A model generated the notes under the pieces. It was not told the DNA's origin. It made no database searches and saw only the letters and a list, made by a program, of their open reading frames with translations. Shown in pieces: positions 1 through 9,324 of a stretch of 64,000 nucleotides of DNA. This DNA is from an uncultured Clostridia bacterium (GTDB lineage: Bacteria; Bacillota; Clostridia; Oscillospirales; Ruminococcaceae): positions 98,606-162,605 of the forward strand of contig CAMVDP010000001.1 of assembly GCA_947166275.1 (NCBI GenBank), given 5' to 3'. Position numbers and translations under genes: made by a program. Position 1 is the first letter of the stretch; each line of letters starts with the position of its first letter.

Positions 1-1
1 C

Positions 2-2206
2 GGTCTGACGCTGCTGCCGCCGGAGCTTTGCTCCCGTCTATCGGGCGGAAGCATAATCATGTTCAACCACATAAGCGCCGGAGCTCTCCACAGCATTGCC
101 AAGGAAGAGCTTGAGATGCGGATAAACTCGTTCTCAAACGCACTCGAACTCAAGACCGACATCGGGAACGAAGTATGCTCCGCGCTGTTGTACTCGCTGG
201 GCGGACGCGCTGACGCAAGGCTCGTGCGCGGCAGAAGCGCGGATTTCTTTACGGAGAACATATACAAGCTCGCGGACAAGCTCGTACCCGATCAGGTCTC
301 CTCACTGAAGCAGATCGAATTCCGCGCAGAGATACCCACGGACGACAAGGATGTGGCTGCGCTCTTCAACATAGACGAGCCGCTCGGAGGGCTTGTGTTC
401 GGCAGCTTCACACCGGTCTCCGAAAAGTGCACGTTTACTGTTACCACCGACAGTAACGAAGCGCTGAAGGCTGTCACAGACGACAAGATCAGGTTCGTGA
501 TCGCGGATATGTCGCTCGGAGAAAAGACGCTCGACCTCGTGAAGGATATACTCCACGTGGAACACAATCTTCCGATATGGCTCGTCCGAGGAGATGTTGA
601 ACCGGAGATCGAACGTGAATACAGAGCACTGAAGATAGCCGGTACGCTTCCCGCACCGAATGCCGGTAAGGAGACCTCAGCATTCTCGGTAGCAATGGAT
701 ATGATCGCGGATGATATCCACCGCGACGATATGATGATCAAGCTCGCACGCTCGAACAAGGAGCTCTCTTTCATCACCGACTGCAAAGAAAAGGATGATA
801 TTGTCACGGTGACACTGCGCGGCATGAAGCTCGTGACAGCAGTGCGAGCCGAGGACAGGAAAGACCTGCTCGACTCCGACGGAATACCCGAGGTGAAGTT
901 CGACGACGTTATAGGCGCGAAAGACGCCAAGGAAGAGTTGAAGCTGTTCGCCAAATTTCTCCGTGAACCGAAGAAATTCGCACGTGCAAAGCTCCCGATG
1001 CCAAAGGGAGTCATACTCTACGGACCTCCCGGCACCGGCAAGACAATGCTCGCAAAGGCAATGGCTGCCGAGGCAGGCGTGCCGTTCATTCCCACCGAGG
1101 GAAACCGCTTCAAGAAAAAATACAGCGGTGAGGGCGCCGCACTTGTCCATGAGATCTTTGCCCGCGCGAGAAGCTACGCACCCTGTGTGCTGTTCGTCGA
1201 TGAAGTGGATAGTATCGCCGCAGAACGTACTGCGACGGATAACTCGCTGAACAGTGATGTTCTGAACGCGTTCCTCACTGAAATGGACGGGTTCCGCGCA
1301 GGGTCCGACAAACCTGTGTTCGTGCTCTGCGCGACCAACTTTGATGCCAGACATGATGATTCCCAGCTCGATAAAGCGTTCCTGCGCAGATTTGACAATC
1401 GTATTTTTGTCAGACTTCCGGACCGCGACGAGCGCAGACTTTTCATGCAGAGACGCATGGACGCGAACAGTGCGTTCTCACTGTCTGCAAAGCAGCTCGA
1501 CAACATCGCAGATCGCTCTGTCGGCATGAGTCTCGATAACATCGATTCTGTGTTTGACATGGCATTAAGAATGGCAGTTCGGCATGATATGCTTCAGGTC
1601 ACAGACGATATCATCGACAAAGCGCTCGAAGAGTTCAATTACGGCAGCGAGAACAACAAGACTGACCGCGACTCTCTGAAACAGACTGCATGTCACGAGT
1701 CCGGCCACGCGATAGTCAGCAGACTTGTCGGGGAAAAGCCCGCTTACATAACTATCGTGTCACGCGGTAATTTCGGCGGATATATGCGGCGGGATGTCGA
1801 TGAGAACAAGGGCGTGTTCACCAAACAGGAGCTCCTCGACCGCATCTGCGTAAGCCTCGGAGGACGCGCCGCGGAGCTTGTCATCTACGGTGAGACTGCG
1901 GGCATAAATACCGGCGCTTCCTCGGATATCGCCAATGCCACAGCGATCGCACGCAACATGATCTGCGGCTATGGTATGGATCACGAGCTCGGGATGGCAG
2001 TCATCGGCAGCACACGCAACAGCGAACTCGAAGCACAGATAAACCGCGCCGTGAACCGCATACTCACCGAACAGCTCGAAAGAGCGAAGGGTATGCTTGT
2101 CACGTACAGGGACGCGCTCAACAAAGTGTCTTCTGCGCTGTACAAGAAGAACTCCCTGACCGGCGCGGACTTCGAAAAGATATTTGTCAAGGCTTGCAAA
2201 AAATAA
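2..2206 (+). CDS. FtsH-like AAA+ zinc metalloprotease with extra N-terminal domains (5' partial)
   Basis: ATP-driven protein unfolding and proteolysis. Numbering from the ATG at 59: Walker A GPPGTGKT at 322-329, Walker B VLFVDE at 377-382, an Arg-rich RRFDNR second-region segment near 443, then the M41 peptidase with zinc motif HESGH at 546-550 and the later acidic ligand in GASSDIANAT. All catalytic parts are present. Unlike classical FtsH no membrane helix precedes the ATPase. The frame is open back to the window edge, and residues before and after the ATG (PPELCSRLSGG, IIMFNHISAGAL, GGRADARLV) resemble the lid of another AAA+ module, so ATG 59 is probably internal and the gene starts outside the window. 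Residues about 124-205 alternate hydrophobic strands and helices (RFVIADMSLG, LPIWLVRGD) like a response-regulator receiver fold; that part is inference. Confidence 0.85.
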   Translation, partial: GLTLLPPELCSRLSGGSIIMFNHISAGALHSIAKEELEMRINSFSNALELKTDIGNEVCSALLYSLGGRADARLVRGRSADFFTENIYKLADKLVPDQVSSLKQIEFRAEIPTDDKDVAALFNIDEPLGGLVFGSFTPVSEKCTFTVTTDSNEALKAVTDDKIRFVIADMSLGEKTLDLVKDILHVEHNLPIWLVRGDVEPEIEREYRALKIAGTLPAPNAGKETSAFSVAMDMIADDIHRDDMMIKLARSNKELSFITDCKEKDDIVTVTLRGMKLVTAVRAEDRKDLLDSDGIPEVKFDDVIGAKDAKEELKLFAKFLREPKKFARAKLPMPKGVILYGPPGTGKTMLAKAMAAEAGVPFIPTEGNRFKKKYSGEGAALVHEIFARARSYAPCVLFVDEVDSIAAERTATDNSLNSDVLNAFLTEMDGFRAGSDKPVFVLCATNFDARHDDSQLDKAFLRRFDNRIFVRLPDRDERRLFMQRRMDANSAFSLSAKQLDNIADRSVGMSLDNIDSVFDMALRMAVRHDMLQVTDDIIDKALEEFNYGSENNKTDRDSLKQTACHESGHAIVSRLVGEKPAYITIVSRGNFGGYMRRDVDENKGVFTKQELLDRICVSLGGRAAELVIYGETAGINTGASSDIANATAIARNMICGYGMDHELGMAVIGSTRNSELEAQINRAVNRILTEQLERAKGMLVTYRDALNKVSSALYKKNSLTGADFEKIFVKACKK

Positions 2207-2268
2207 TTACCCTCCGGGAACGAGCATAATGTACAGGCGTTCATAAACATACCGGAGGAAAACGAATA

Positions 2269-2307
2269 CCCACCCGTGAAGGACGAGCATCGTCCTTCAC
2301 GGGTGGG
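2269..2307. terminator. Bidirectional terminator between the FtsH-like gene and galK
   Basis: A perfect 18-bp inverted repeat with a 3-nt loop lies between two convergent genes. T-rich sequence follows on the minus side (TATTCGTTTT) and CTTTATA on the plus side. Confidence 0.75.
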
Positions 2308-2317
2308 CTTTATACTG

Positions 2318-3589
2318 TCAAAGGCTTATTTTTACTCCGCCGCTGGTACGGATATGCAGGTTTATACACGAGCCTGCGCCGAATATTCTATCCATTGCGG
2401 CACGGTATGTCTCGGCAAGCTCATTCGGCACGAACGCCTGTATGGTGCCGGCAAATCCGCCGCCGTGTACGCGGTAGGCTCCCGCGCCGTGAAGCGTCTT
2501 TTCACTCATGGCAAGAGCAAGCGTTATGCCCTGTGCGAGCGGCTCCTTCGGCGAATACAGGTTTTGCAGCCACATAGCCGATGAGCGTCCCGACTTCCTG
2601 ATGATATCGAGGAAGAATGCTATCGAGCCGCTCTCTATCGCCTTCGCCGCTATCGCGGCACGCTTGTTCTCGTTGAAGAAATGACCCGCGCGGATTATAG
2701 CTCTGTCAGAACATTTCTCGCGAAGCTTCGGTACAAGAGCGTAGAAATCTTCTTCGTCGCACTCGCGCAGAACTTCTTTCCCCATCGCTTTCGCTACCGA
2801 TATCATCTCACTCGGTATCGCGGAGTAGTCATCCGAAAGATCGGCGTGACTGCCCTTGGTATCGGTTATGAACATGGTGTAGCCGTACTTTGCGAGATCA
2901 AACGCGGATGTCTCTATCCTCGGAGCTTCGATATCCTCGAAGTCAATGAACACAGCACCGCCAACTGCACATGCCGTCTGATCCATGAGACCGCTCTTCT
3001 TGCCGAAGTACTCATTTTCAGCGAACTGTCCTATCTTCGCTATCGCAACAGGGTCAGCCTTGTCGTCTATCATCGTGCCGAGCAGCACCTCAAACGCCGC
3101 GGATGATGACAAGCCGCTGCCGGCAAGCACGTTGGATGTTGTGTACGCGTCAAAGCCGCACACACGCGTGCCGTACTTCGCACAGCCTGCCGCGATGCCG
3201 CGTATCAGCGATGCCGACGTACCCTTCTCTGCTTCAACCGGTGTAAGGTCGGAGATATCCACGGTGTCCATCTCGTAGCCCGATGACTTTATGCGTATCA
3301 CACTGCCGTCGTTGTAGGAAACTATGCCGATAGCGTCAAGATCCACCGCCGCCGCAAGCACACAGCCGTGCTGATGGTCGGTATGGTTGCCGCAGATCTC
3401 GGTGCGTCCGGGTGCGGAATAAAGCTCGACCGCCGCGTCCTTCAGCTCCGGGAATGTAGCAGCGAACTCGTCACATGCCTCGCTGTATCTGAAGCGCTGC
3501 ATTTCAAGCTGTGACTTGCCGTAAAGCTTAAGCAGCTGTTCATCGAGTTCTCCCGCCTCGACTCTCGATTTAAGTTCGGTAATGTTCAT
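2318..3589 (-). CDS. galK: Galactokinase
   Basis: GHMP-family kinase making galactose-1-phosphate from galactose and ATP in the cytoplasm, first step of the Leloir pathway. Seen in the 423-residue product: the galactokinase signature GRTEICGNHTDHQHG near residue 63, the ATP-binding motif VLAGSGLSSSAAFE in the middle, and the C-terminal glycine-rich motif VHGGGFAGTIQAF. Length is normal for the family. The start is set by a strong AAGGAGGAG ribosome site. It lies 15 bp downstream of the beta-galactosidase gene and is the last gene of the galactan operon, so it should handle galactose released by the enzymes encoded upstream. galT and galE are not in this window. Confidence 0.93.
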   Translation of the reverse strand: MNITELKSRVEAGELDEQLLKLYGKSQLEMQRFRYSEACDEFAATFPELKDAAVELYSAPGRTEICGNHTDHQHGCVLAAAVDLDAIGIVSYNDGSVIRIKSSGYEMDTVDISDLTPVEAEKGTSASLIRGIAAGCAKYGTRVCGFDAYTTSNVLAGSGLSSSAAFEVLLGTMIDDKADPVAIAKIGQFAENEYFGKKSGLMDQTACAVGGAVFIDFEDIEAPRIETSAFDLAKYGYTMFITDTKGSHADLSDDYSAIPSEMISVAKAMGKEVLRECDEEDFYALVPKLREKCSDRAIIRAGHFFNENKRAAIAAKAIESGSIAFFLDIIRKSGRSSAMWLQNLYSPKEPLAQGITLALAMSEKTLHGAGAYRVHGGGFAGTIQAFVPNELAETYRAAMDRIFGAGSCINLHIRTSGGVKISL

Positions 3590-3604
3590 GTGATCTCCTC
3601 CTTC

Positions 3605-6600
3605 TCATACAAACCTGAACGAACGCAGGTCAAAATCACAGCCCGGCAGGAACACGAACGATACCTTGACCCTGCCGCTAATTCCGGCGAGCGGGAATTC
3701 CCGCTCTGTATATTCCGCCGCGCCCGCGAAATCACACAGCACTCTTCCGCCATGCTCACCCTCGAGTATCAGCTGGATGCTGTTCTTTTCGAGGCGCGTT
3801 TTTCCCGTTATCACTATGCCAGACGGTTCGTTATCGGTGAAATCGAACCCGCCGAAGCTTATGGTCACATTGTTGCCGATGCCGGTGATCGCACTGCCGT
3901 CCACCGTGTACTTGTCGCCGTAGACGCTCTCACACTCCGATGCGCTGATCTCGCAGCGCTCTCGCACACGAGGTGTGAACAGCAATCCTCCGATGTCGGT
4001 CTTTTCTTCGGCCGCAACACTTACCGTATGCACTCCGGTAAGCAGCACCGGCAGTCGGTACGTTTCAGACTGGTATTCGAGCCACTTTGACGGCTTTTCA
4101 TACGTGAAATTTCCGAGCAGTGTACCGGTATAAGGCGTGCCATCGTAGACCTTTAATTCAATCGGCGTGCTCTTCTCGGTGAACACCGGTAGCGTCAGCG
4201 TATCCGAACCTGCTTCGCCGAAGTCGATGTTCCCTACTCCGAACCAGCCGCCGCTTATACCAATACGCACTCCATGACCTATGCCGTTCTTCACATCACC
4301 GCCGGAAAGTGTGTACAGTCCCGCGTCGATCTGTCTGTACGGATCAAGGAACGCGCTTCCGAGACCCTCCGCAGTGAGCCGCTTCACGTTCATCAGCTTG
4401 ACGCGCCCGCTGCCGTTCTTACACAACGCCCGCAGATAAAACTCGCCGTCGCTGAACGCCTCGACAGTCACATTGCTGCCGTCGCTCTCCGTTATCCGCG
4501 CGAGCTTCGTATCGATGCCGTTCACGCTCGTGAGACGGTAGGTAATGTCACGATATGTCGCGTTCGCAGGGCTCGGCACAGTCTCAAAACGTATCACGCG
4601 GCGCTCCGGAGTGAACGTGAAGCTCTCACCCGCAAGTGTCATTTTCCGTACCGGGATATCGTCGGTGACAAACTCACCCGAGTTCTCCGTAAGGCAGCTG
4701 ATACCCTCCGGCACTTCCGACGGCACTGCCGTTAGCGTAAGCTCCGTGCCCTCTGCCGACGGCGACGTAATACTGACTTTTATCTCGCCGGGAGTGTCCT
4801 TTGCCGCGACTATCGCGAGAAGCTTTCCCGAGAACAGCCTGCGAGAAACTCCCTTATACTGCTCAAAATCCTGCGAGTCGCCGTTATCAAGACCCACAAG
4901 TCTGCCTGCGCCGGTGACGCTCACGTTAACGCGGTCCTTCGCGTTCGACACGAAAACTCCGTCCTTGTCGAATGCCGCTATCTCAACAAAAATCAGATCG
5001 CGCCCGTCAGCTTTCAGCTCCGTCTTGTCCGGCAGCGCCGTAATGTACTTCGTGTCGCCGAAGCTTCGCTGTACGTCATGGGCGCGTTCAGCGCCGTTCG
5101 TGTCATATCCGATCGCTTTGAGCTCGCCCTTTTCATATGGTATCTTCACATCGAGCAGCAGCTCTTTGCCGTGCCCGCGGTCAAACTCCTTCTCCGCGAT
5201 CAGCCTGCCGTTCAGATACAGTGCGACCCGAGGCAGATCTGACGCGACGCGCACATCGATGATATCCCCCTCGTCGAAGTCCCAGTACGGGAAGATATGC
5301 ACGAACGGGTCATCTTCCATGTCCGTCCATGCGCCGCGGAACACATACGCTCCGTCCTTCGGAAAGCCAGCAGTGTCGATCTGCCCGAAGTAGCTGTTCT
5401 TGCTGTCATAGGGCGTCGGTTCACCGATGTAGTCAAAGCCCGTCCATATAAACTGACCGGCGCAGTAACCGGCATCGCGGTCTCTGGTGATGCACCACTC
5501 CCAGTTCTTCGCCGCCCATATCGGGGAACCGTTGCCCAGCGCCGAGCACTGGCCGTCGTCGTCGCCGAGGTTAGCCTGCTCAAGCGGAAAATGGTATATG
5601 CCACGGCTCGTGACTATCGATGAGGTCTCGCTGCCATAGATGCAGCGGTAGTCGGGCGACTTCGCGTGATCAGCTTCATAAAGCTCCTCGGCGTAGTTGT
5701 AGCCCGCATATTTCAGTATATCCGCGCACTTCTGACCGTTCTCCGTGCGCATCTGATTTGAGCCTATCGTTATGATGCCGTTGCAGCGCGGGTCGTTCTG
5801 CCGCACAAGACGCTTCATCAGCGTGGTGAGCTCCTGACCGTGCTCATCGGCACCGGTGTCGGGTATCTCGTTGCCGATGCTCCAGCCTATCAGGCACGGG
5901 TGATTGCGGTCGCGGCGCACCCACGAGGTTATGTCGCGCTCACGCCATTCTTTCGCAAATCGCACGTAGTCGAACTCGGTCTTGGGGTACTCCCACACAT
6001 CCGTAAATTCAGAGAGTACGAGAAATCTCATTTCATCGCACAGCTCCATGAGCTCCACAGCGGGCGGATTGTGCGATGTACGTATCGCGTTCACGCCCAT
6101 TGCTCTGAGCTTTTCAAGCTTGCGCCGAAGCGCGTTTTTATTCATCGCCGCGCCGAGAGCTCCGAGGTCATGATGCTCGCAGACTCCGTGTATTTTGAGA
6201 TGCTCGCCGTTCTGGAAGAAGCCGCCCCGCGGGGTGAACTCAAACTCGCGGAAGCCGAAGCTTACCTCGTCGGCATCAATGACTTCCCCGTTCTTTTTCA
6301 GCTCCGCACGGCAGATGTAAAGCCCTCCGGGGTCGCCCGCGTACCAGATATCGGGATCCCTGTCCCTGAAGGTGAACGTGTTTACCGAGTATTTACAGCC
6401 GTCCCGTACTACCGGTGCGGGCAGCTCACTCTTGTCCGCGGCTGTAAGCGGAAGCTCCGCCTGCTTGTACAGCTCGTCGCCCTTGTATCCGTATAAGATA
6501 ACGAGTGAGTACCCGTCCACCGTCTCGCTTTCGGGGCGCTCGACCTCGACGGAGACAGTCACGTTCCACCATTTTGCGTCGCCGCAGTCCTTCGTCGATA

Positions 6601-7048
6601 CGTAAATGCCGTCGGGGAGGATATGCGTTTCATTGTATCTGCACAACCACACATTCCGGTAGATGCCCGCGCCGGAGTACCAGCGGGAATTCGGAGCGCG
6701 ATGATCTACCCTCACGGCTATCAGATTATCACCCTCACGCAGCTTATCGGTGATATCCGCGTCGAAGGTGGTATAGCCGTTCTTATGCTCACAGACAGAC
6801 TCGCCGTTCACGAACACCTCGCACTCCATGTACACTCCCTCGAAGCGCAGTGCAGTGCGCATACCGTCGGGAGTATGGGTGTAACTGCGCCTGTACCAAC
6901 CCGTCGAGGTCTTATACAGATCGTTAACGTCATATATCAGCCAGTCATGCGGGATATCCACGCGCTTCCACACCGAAGCATCCGCGTACTCCGTATCAAT
7001 GGGGCAAAGCGAAAACTCCCAGTTATCGCAGAACAGTCGTCTTGTCAT
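3605..7048 (-). CDS. Beta-galactosidase, GH2 family
   Basis: Hydrolyses terminal beta-galactosides, here probably imported beta-1,4-galacto-oligosaccharides. The 1147-residue protein has the GH2 order: sugar-binding jelly roll (1-150, with SRWYSGAGIYRNVWL), Ig-like domain, then the TIM barrel with acid/base Glu394 in IGNE and nucleophile Glu474 in YGSETSS. RTSHNPP near 323 is the usual substrate-site loop. After the barrel come Ig-like domains (about 690-780) and a long C-terminal beta-rich extension of unknown role. No signal peptide is visible, so it should act in the cytoplasm. GGAGA precedes the start. It lies 34 bp from the LacI gene and 15 bp from galK. GH2 also contains glucuronidases, but galK and GH53 neighbours favour galactosidase. 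Confidence 0.9.
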   Translation of the reverse strand: MTRRLFCDNWEFSLCPIDTEYADASVWKRVDIPHDWLIYDVNDLYKTSTGWYRRSYTHTPDGMRTALRFEGVYMECEVFVNGESVCEHKNGYTTFDADITDKLREGDNLIAVRVDHRAPNSRWYSGAGIYRNVWLCRYNETHILPDGIYVSTKDCGDAKWWNVTVSVEVERPESETVDGYSLVILYGYKGDELYKQAELPLTAADKSELPAPVVRDGCKYSVNTFTFRDRDPDIWYAGDPGGLYICRAELKKNGEVIDADEVSFGFREFEFTPRGGFFQNGEHLKIHGVCEHHDLGALGAAMNKNALRRKLEKLRAMGVNAIRTSHNPPAVELMELCDEMRFLVLSEFTDVWEYPKTEFDYVRFAKEWRERDITSWVRRDRNHPCLIGWSIGNEIPDTGADEHGQELTTLMKRLVRQNDPRCNGIITIGSNQMRTENGQKCADILKYAGYNYAEELYEADHAKSPDYRCIYGSETSSIVTSRGIYHFPLEQANLGDDDGQCSALGNGSPIWAAKNWEWCITRDRDAGYCAGQFIWTGFDYIGEPTPYDSKNSYFGQIDTAGFPKDGAYVFRGAWTDMEDDPFVHIFPYWDFDEGDIIDVRVASDLPRVALYLNGRLIAEKEFDRGHGKELLLDVKIPYEKGELKAIGYDTNGAERAHDVQRSFGDTKYITALPDKTELKADGRDLIFVEIAAFDKDGVFVSNAKDRVNVSVTGAGRLVGLDNGDSQDFEQYKGVSRRLFSGKLLAIVAAKDTPGEIKVSITSPSAEGTELTLTAVPSEVPEGISCLTENSGEFVTDDIPVRKMTLAGESFTFTPERRVIRFETVPSPANATYRDITYRLTSVNGIDTKLARITESDGSNVTVEAFSDGEFYLRALCKNGSGRVKLMNVKRLTAEGLGSAFLDPYRQIDAGLYTLSGGDVKNGIGHGVRIGISGGWFGVGNIDFGEAGSDTLTLPVFTEKSTPIELKVYDGTPYTGTLLGNFTYEKPSKWLEYQSETYRLPVLLTGVHTVSVAAEEKTDIGGLLFTPRVRERCEISASECESVYGDKYTVDGSAITGIGNNVTISFGGFDFTDNEPSGIVITGKTRLEKNSIQLILEGEHGGRVLCDFAGAAEYTEREFPLAGISGRVKVSFVFLPGCDFDLRSFRFV

Positions 7049-7082
7049 AGATGTCTCCGAAAAAGGCTGCTTCAGCCTTCGA

Positions 7083-8081
7083 TCACATTGTTGATCTTCT
7101 TATCAGCATCTCGAAACCAAGGAGCGTCTCATGTTCAGTGTCCCGCCCCTCAAGTATATCGAGCAGCAGTCCCGCGGTCGCGGCTCCGAGCTCACCCGCC
7201 TTGAAGCTGAGCGCTGTTATCGGCGGCGAATACATATCGAGATACATACTATTATAAAATGATGCCACGCGGATATCCCGCGGTATCGTCTTACCTATTG
7301 CGGCAAGCATATTGACAACGTGCATACAAATAATGTCGTCGCCGCAGATTATACAGCCGCACTCACGCTGGAGCAGATCGTCTATCGCGCGGCGAAGCTG
7401 AAGCTCGCCCGTAACACCGAGAAACACCGTCTTGTTCGGAACGGGTGCTCCCCCGTTCTCGACGGCACGCACAAAGCCCTCATAACGGCTCTTGTTCACG
7501 GTCTGATCCATGCTTCCGATTATAAGACCTATCCTGCCCGGCTTGTTATTCATCAGCAGGTATGAAGTAAGCTCGCAGCAGCCCTCCTTGTGAGCGCTGT
7601 CGACAGTCACGGCGTCAAGCTCGGAGCTCTGCCCCACCGTTACATACGGTATGCCGTGGTCATTGAGGAGCTTCTCCATCGTGCCGTCCTGCATCGGACG
7701 AGTGATTATGATACCGTCCGTCTTGCGTGAGTCGAGCACCCGCCGCAGCTGTGACACATCGCCCTTTTCGGTAGCCACGACAAGCGTATCGTAACTGCGC
7801 AGTCCGCAGTATTTGGATATCCCCATCAGGCAGTTCTGGAAGAACGGTGCCTCGGACTCCATATCGTCCATGGGTATCACCACGCCGATATTATAGGTGC
7901 GGCTCTCCGAAAAGCTCTTGGCTATCATATTGGGGGAGTAGTTCATAGCCTGCATGCACTCAAGCACGCGCTCACGGGTCTTTGCACTCACCCTGCCCTT
8001 GCCCGATATCGCACGCGAGACCGTAGTCTGCGATATGCCGAGCTTCCGCGCGATATCGTCAAGCTTTATATTATTGTTCAT
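7083..8081 (-). CDS. LacI-family transcriptional regulator
   Basis: Sugar-responsive repressor or activator. The N-terminus carries the LacI helix-turn-helix (KLDDIARKLGISQTTVSRAI) and the hinge NYSPNMIAKSF; residues 60-332 form the periplasmic-binding-protein-like effector domain (starts NIGVVIPMDDM, with GRIGLIIGS and CGCIICGDDI). The 332-residue length is typical. It is encoded inside the galactan operon between the ABC ATPase (24 bp upstream) and the beta-galactosidase (34 bp downstream), so local autoregulation through the operator upstream of the GH53 gene is likely. The effector is inferred to be galactose or a galacto-oligosaccharide. Confidence 0.93.
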   Translation of the reverse strand: MNNNIKLDDIARKLGISQTTVSRAISGKGRVSAKTRERVLECMQAMNYSPNMIAKSFSESRTYNIGVVIPMDDMESEAPFFQNCLMGISKYCGLRSYDTLVVATEKGDVSQLRRVLDSRKTDGIIITRPMQDGTMEKLLNDHGIPYVTVGQSSELDAVTVDSAHKEGCCELTSYLLMNNKPGRIGLIIGSMDQTVNKSRYEGFVRAVENGGAPVPNKTVFLGVTGELQLRRAIDDLLQRECGCIICGDDIICMHVVNMLAAIGKTIPRDIRVASFYNSMYLDMYSPPITALSFKAGELGAATAGLLLDILEGRDTEHETLLGFEMLIRRSTM

Positions 8082-8105
8082 TATAACCTCTGTCCGCCGA
8101 CAGTC

Positions 8106-9314
8106 TCACTTCCCGCTTTTCTTGTCCTTTTTCTTCATCTTTTCTGCGCCGTATACGGTATCGTCCTTCTTCGGTACGGCTGCCGCGCCCTCAACGGCAA
8201 GATTTCTGCCGTCCTCGGGATCGAATATGTTCACCGTTCGCTCACGCAGGGTGAACGAGAAATGCTTGCGTCTTATGAGCTCAAGCTGCTCTTCGTCGGT
8301 CATGTCCGCTATCTGGACACGGAGTATCACATCCTTGCCGTTCTCACACTGCGCATGGATATGGATCTCACTGCCCATCATTTCGGTGACCTTGATCTCC
8401 GCCTTGAGCGAATTCGCGGCACCGTCATCGCAGAGTATGAGGTTCTCCGGACGCGTACCGAGCGTCACCTTTGTCGGCAGCTTGTCGCGCTTGGCAAGAG
8501 CGGAGCAGATATGATCGGGCAGCGATATCTTCGCGCTTCCGATATACGCCGCATATCTGCCGCCGTCCTTCTTAAGCTCCGCGTCAAAGAAGTTCATCTG
8601 CGGAGTGCCGATAAAGCCCGCCACGAACAGGTTTGCCGGGTGATTGAAAAGCTCCTGCGGAGTACCGACCTGCATAACATAGCCGTCCTTCATTATGACT
8701 ATGCGGTCGCCGAGCGTCATTGCCTCGGTCTGATCATGGGTTACATAGATGAATGTCGTCTGTATCTTCTCACGCAGCATGATTATCTCGGCGCGCATTT
8801 GGTTACGCAGCTTCGCGTCGAGGTTCGAGAGAGGTTCGTCCATAAGGAACACCTTCGGTATGCGCACTATAGCGCGTCCTATCGCGACACGCTGGCGCTG
8901 ACCGCCGGAGAGCTGCTTGGGCTTGCGCCCGAGGAGCTCGGTGATACCGAGTATCTCCGCCGCCTCGCACACCTTCTGATGTATCTCGTCATTCGGGAGC
9001 CTGCGCAGTCTTAAACCGAACGCGATGTTCTCGTACACGCTCATGTGCGGATACAGCGCGTAGTTCTGAAAGACCATGGCGATATCGCGATCCTTGGGCT
9101 CCATATCGTTGACAACGTTCTCGCCTATCGATATCTCACCGCCGCTTATGTCCTCAAGACCCGCGATCATTCGCAGTGTAGTGGATTTTCCGCAGCCCGA
9201 GGGACCTACAAGAACTATGAACTCCTTGTCCTTTATCTCAAGGTTGAAATCATGCACGGCAACGAAGCCGTTATCATACTGCTTTCTGACATTTCTGAGC
9301 TTTACTTCTGCCAT
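8106..9314 (-). CDS. Carbohydrate ABC transporter ATP-binding protein (MsmX/UgpC type)
   Basis: ATPase that powers sugar import. Seen: Walker A GPSGCGKST at 37-45, Q-loop region VFQNYALYPHM, ABC signature LSGGQRQRVAIGRAI, Walker B VFLMDEPLSNLDAKLR, H-loop YVTHDQTEAM, then a C-terminal TOBE/OB region as in MalK-type ATPases. The last 30 or so residues are Lys-rich. 402 residues is slightly long for the family. AAGGAGAG precedes the start. It sits 10 bp downstream of the second permease gene, so it probably serves that transporter, although MsmX-type ATPases often energise several sugar importers. Confidence 0.93.
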   Translation of the reverse strand: MAEVKLRNVRKQYDNGFVAVHDFNLEIKDKEFIVLVGPSGCGKSTTLRMIAGLEDISGGEISIGENVVNDMEPKDRDIAMVFQNYALYPHMSVYENIAFGLRLRRLPNDEIHQKVCEAAEILGITELLGRKPKQLSGGQRQRVAIGRAIVRIPKVFLMDEPLSNLDAKLRNQMRAEIIMLREKIQTTFIYVTHDQTEAMTLGDRIVIMKDGYVMQVGTPQELFNHPANLFVAGFIGTPQMNFFDAELKKDGGRYAAYIGSAKISLPDHICSALAKRDKLPTKVTLGTRPENLILCDDGAANSLKAEIKVTEMMGSEIHIHAQCENGKDVILRVQIADMTDEEQLELIRRKHFSFTLRERTVNIFDPEDGRNLAVEGAAAVPKKDDTVYGAEKMKKKDKKSGK

Positions 9315-9324
9315 GATACTCTCC

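Noticed and set aside
3605..7048. GH2 enzyme at 3605-7048 as beta-glucuronidase or mannosidase
   Set aside because: Motif layout (RTSHNPP, IGNE, YGSETSS) and placement between a galactanase transporter operon and galK favour beta-galactosidase; it lacks the FGWDWGP/CGNNE features of the mannosidase at 50646.
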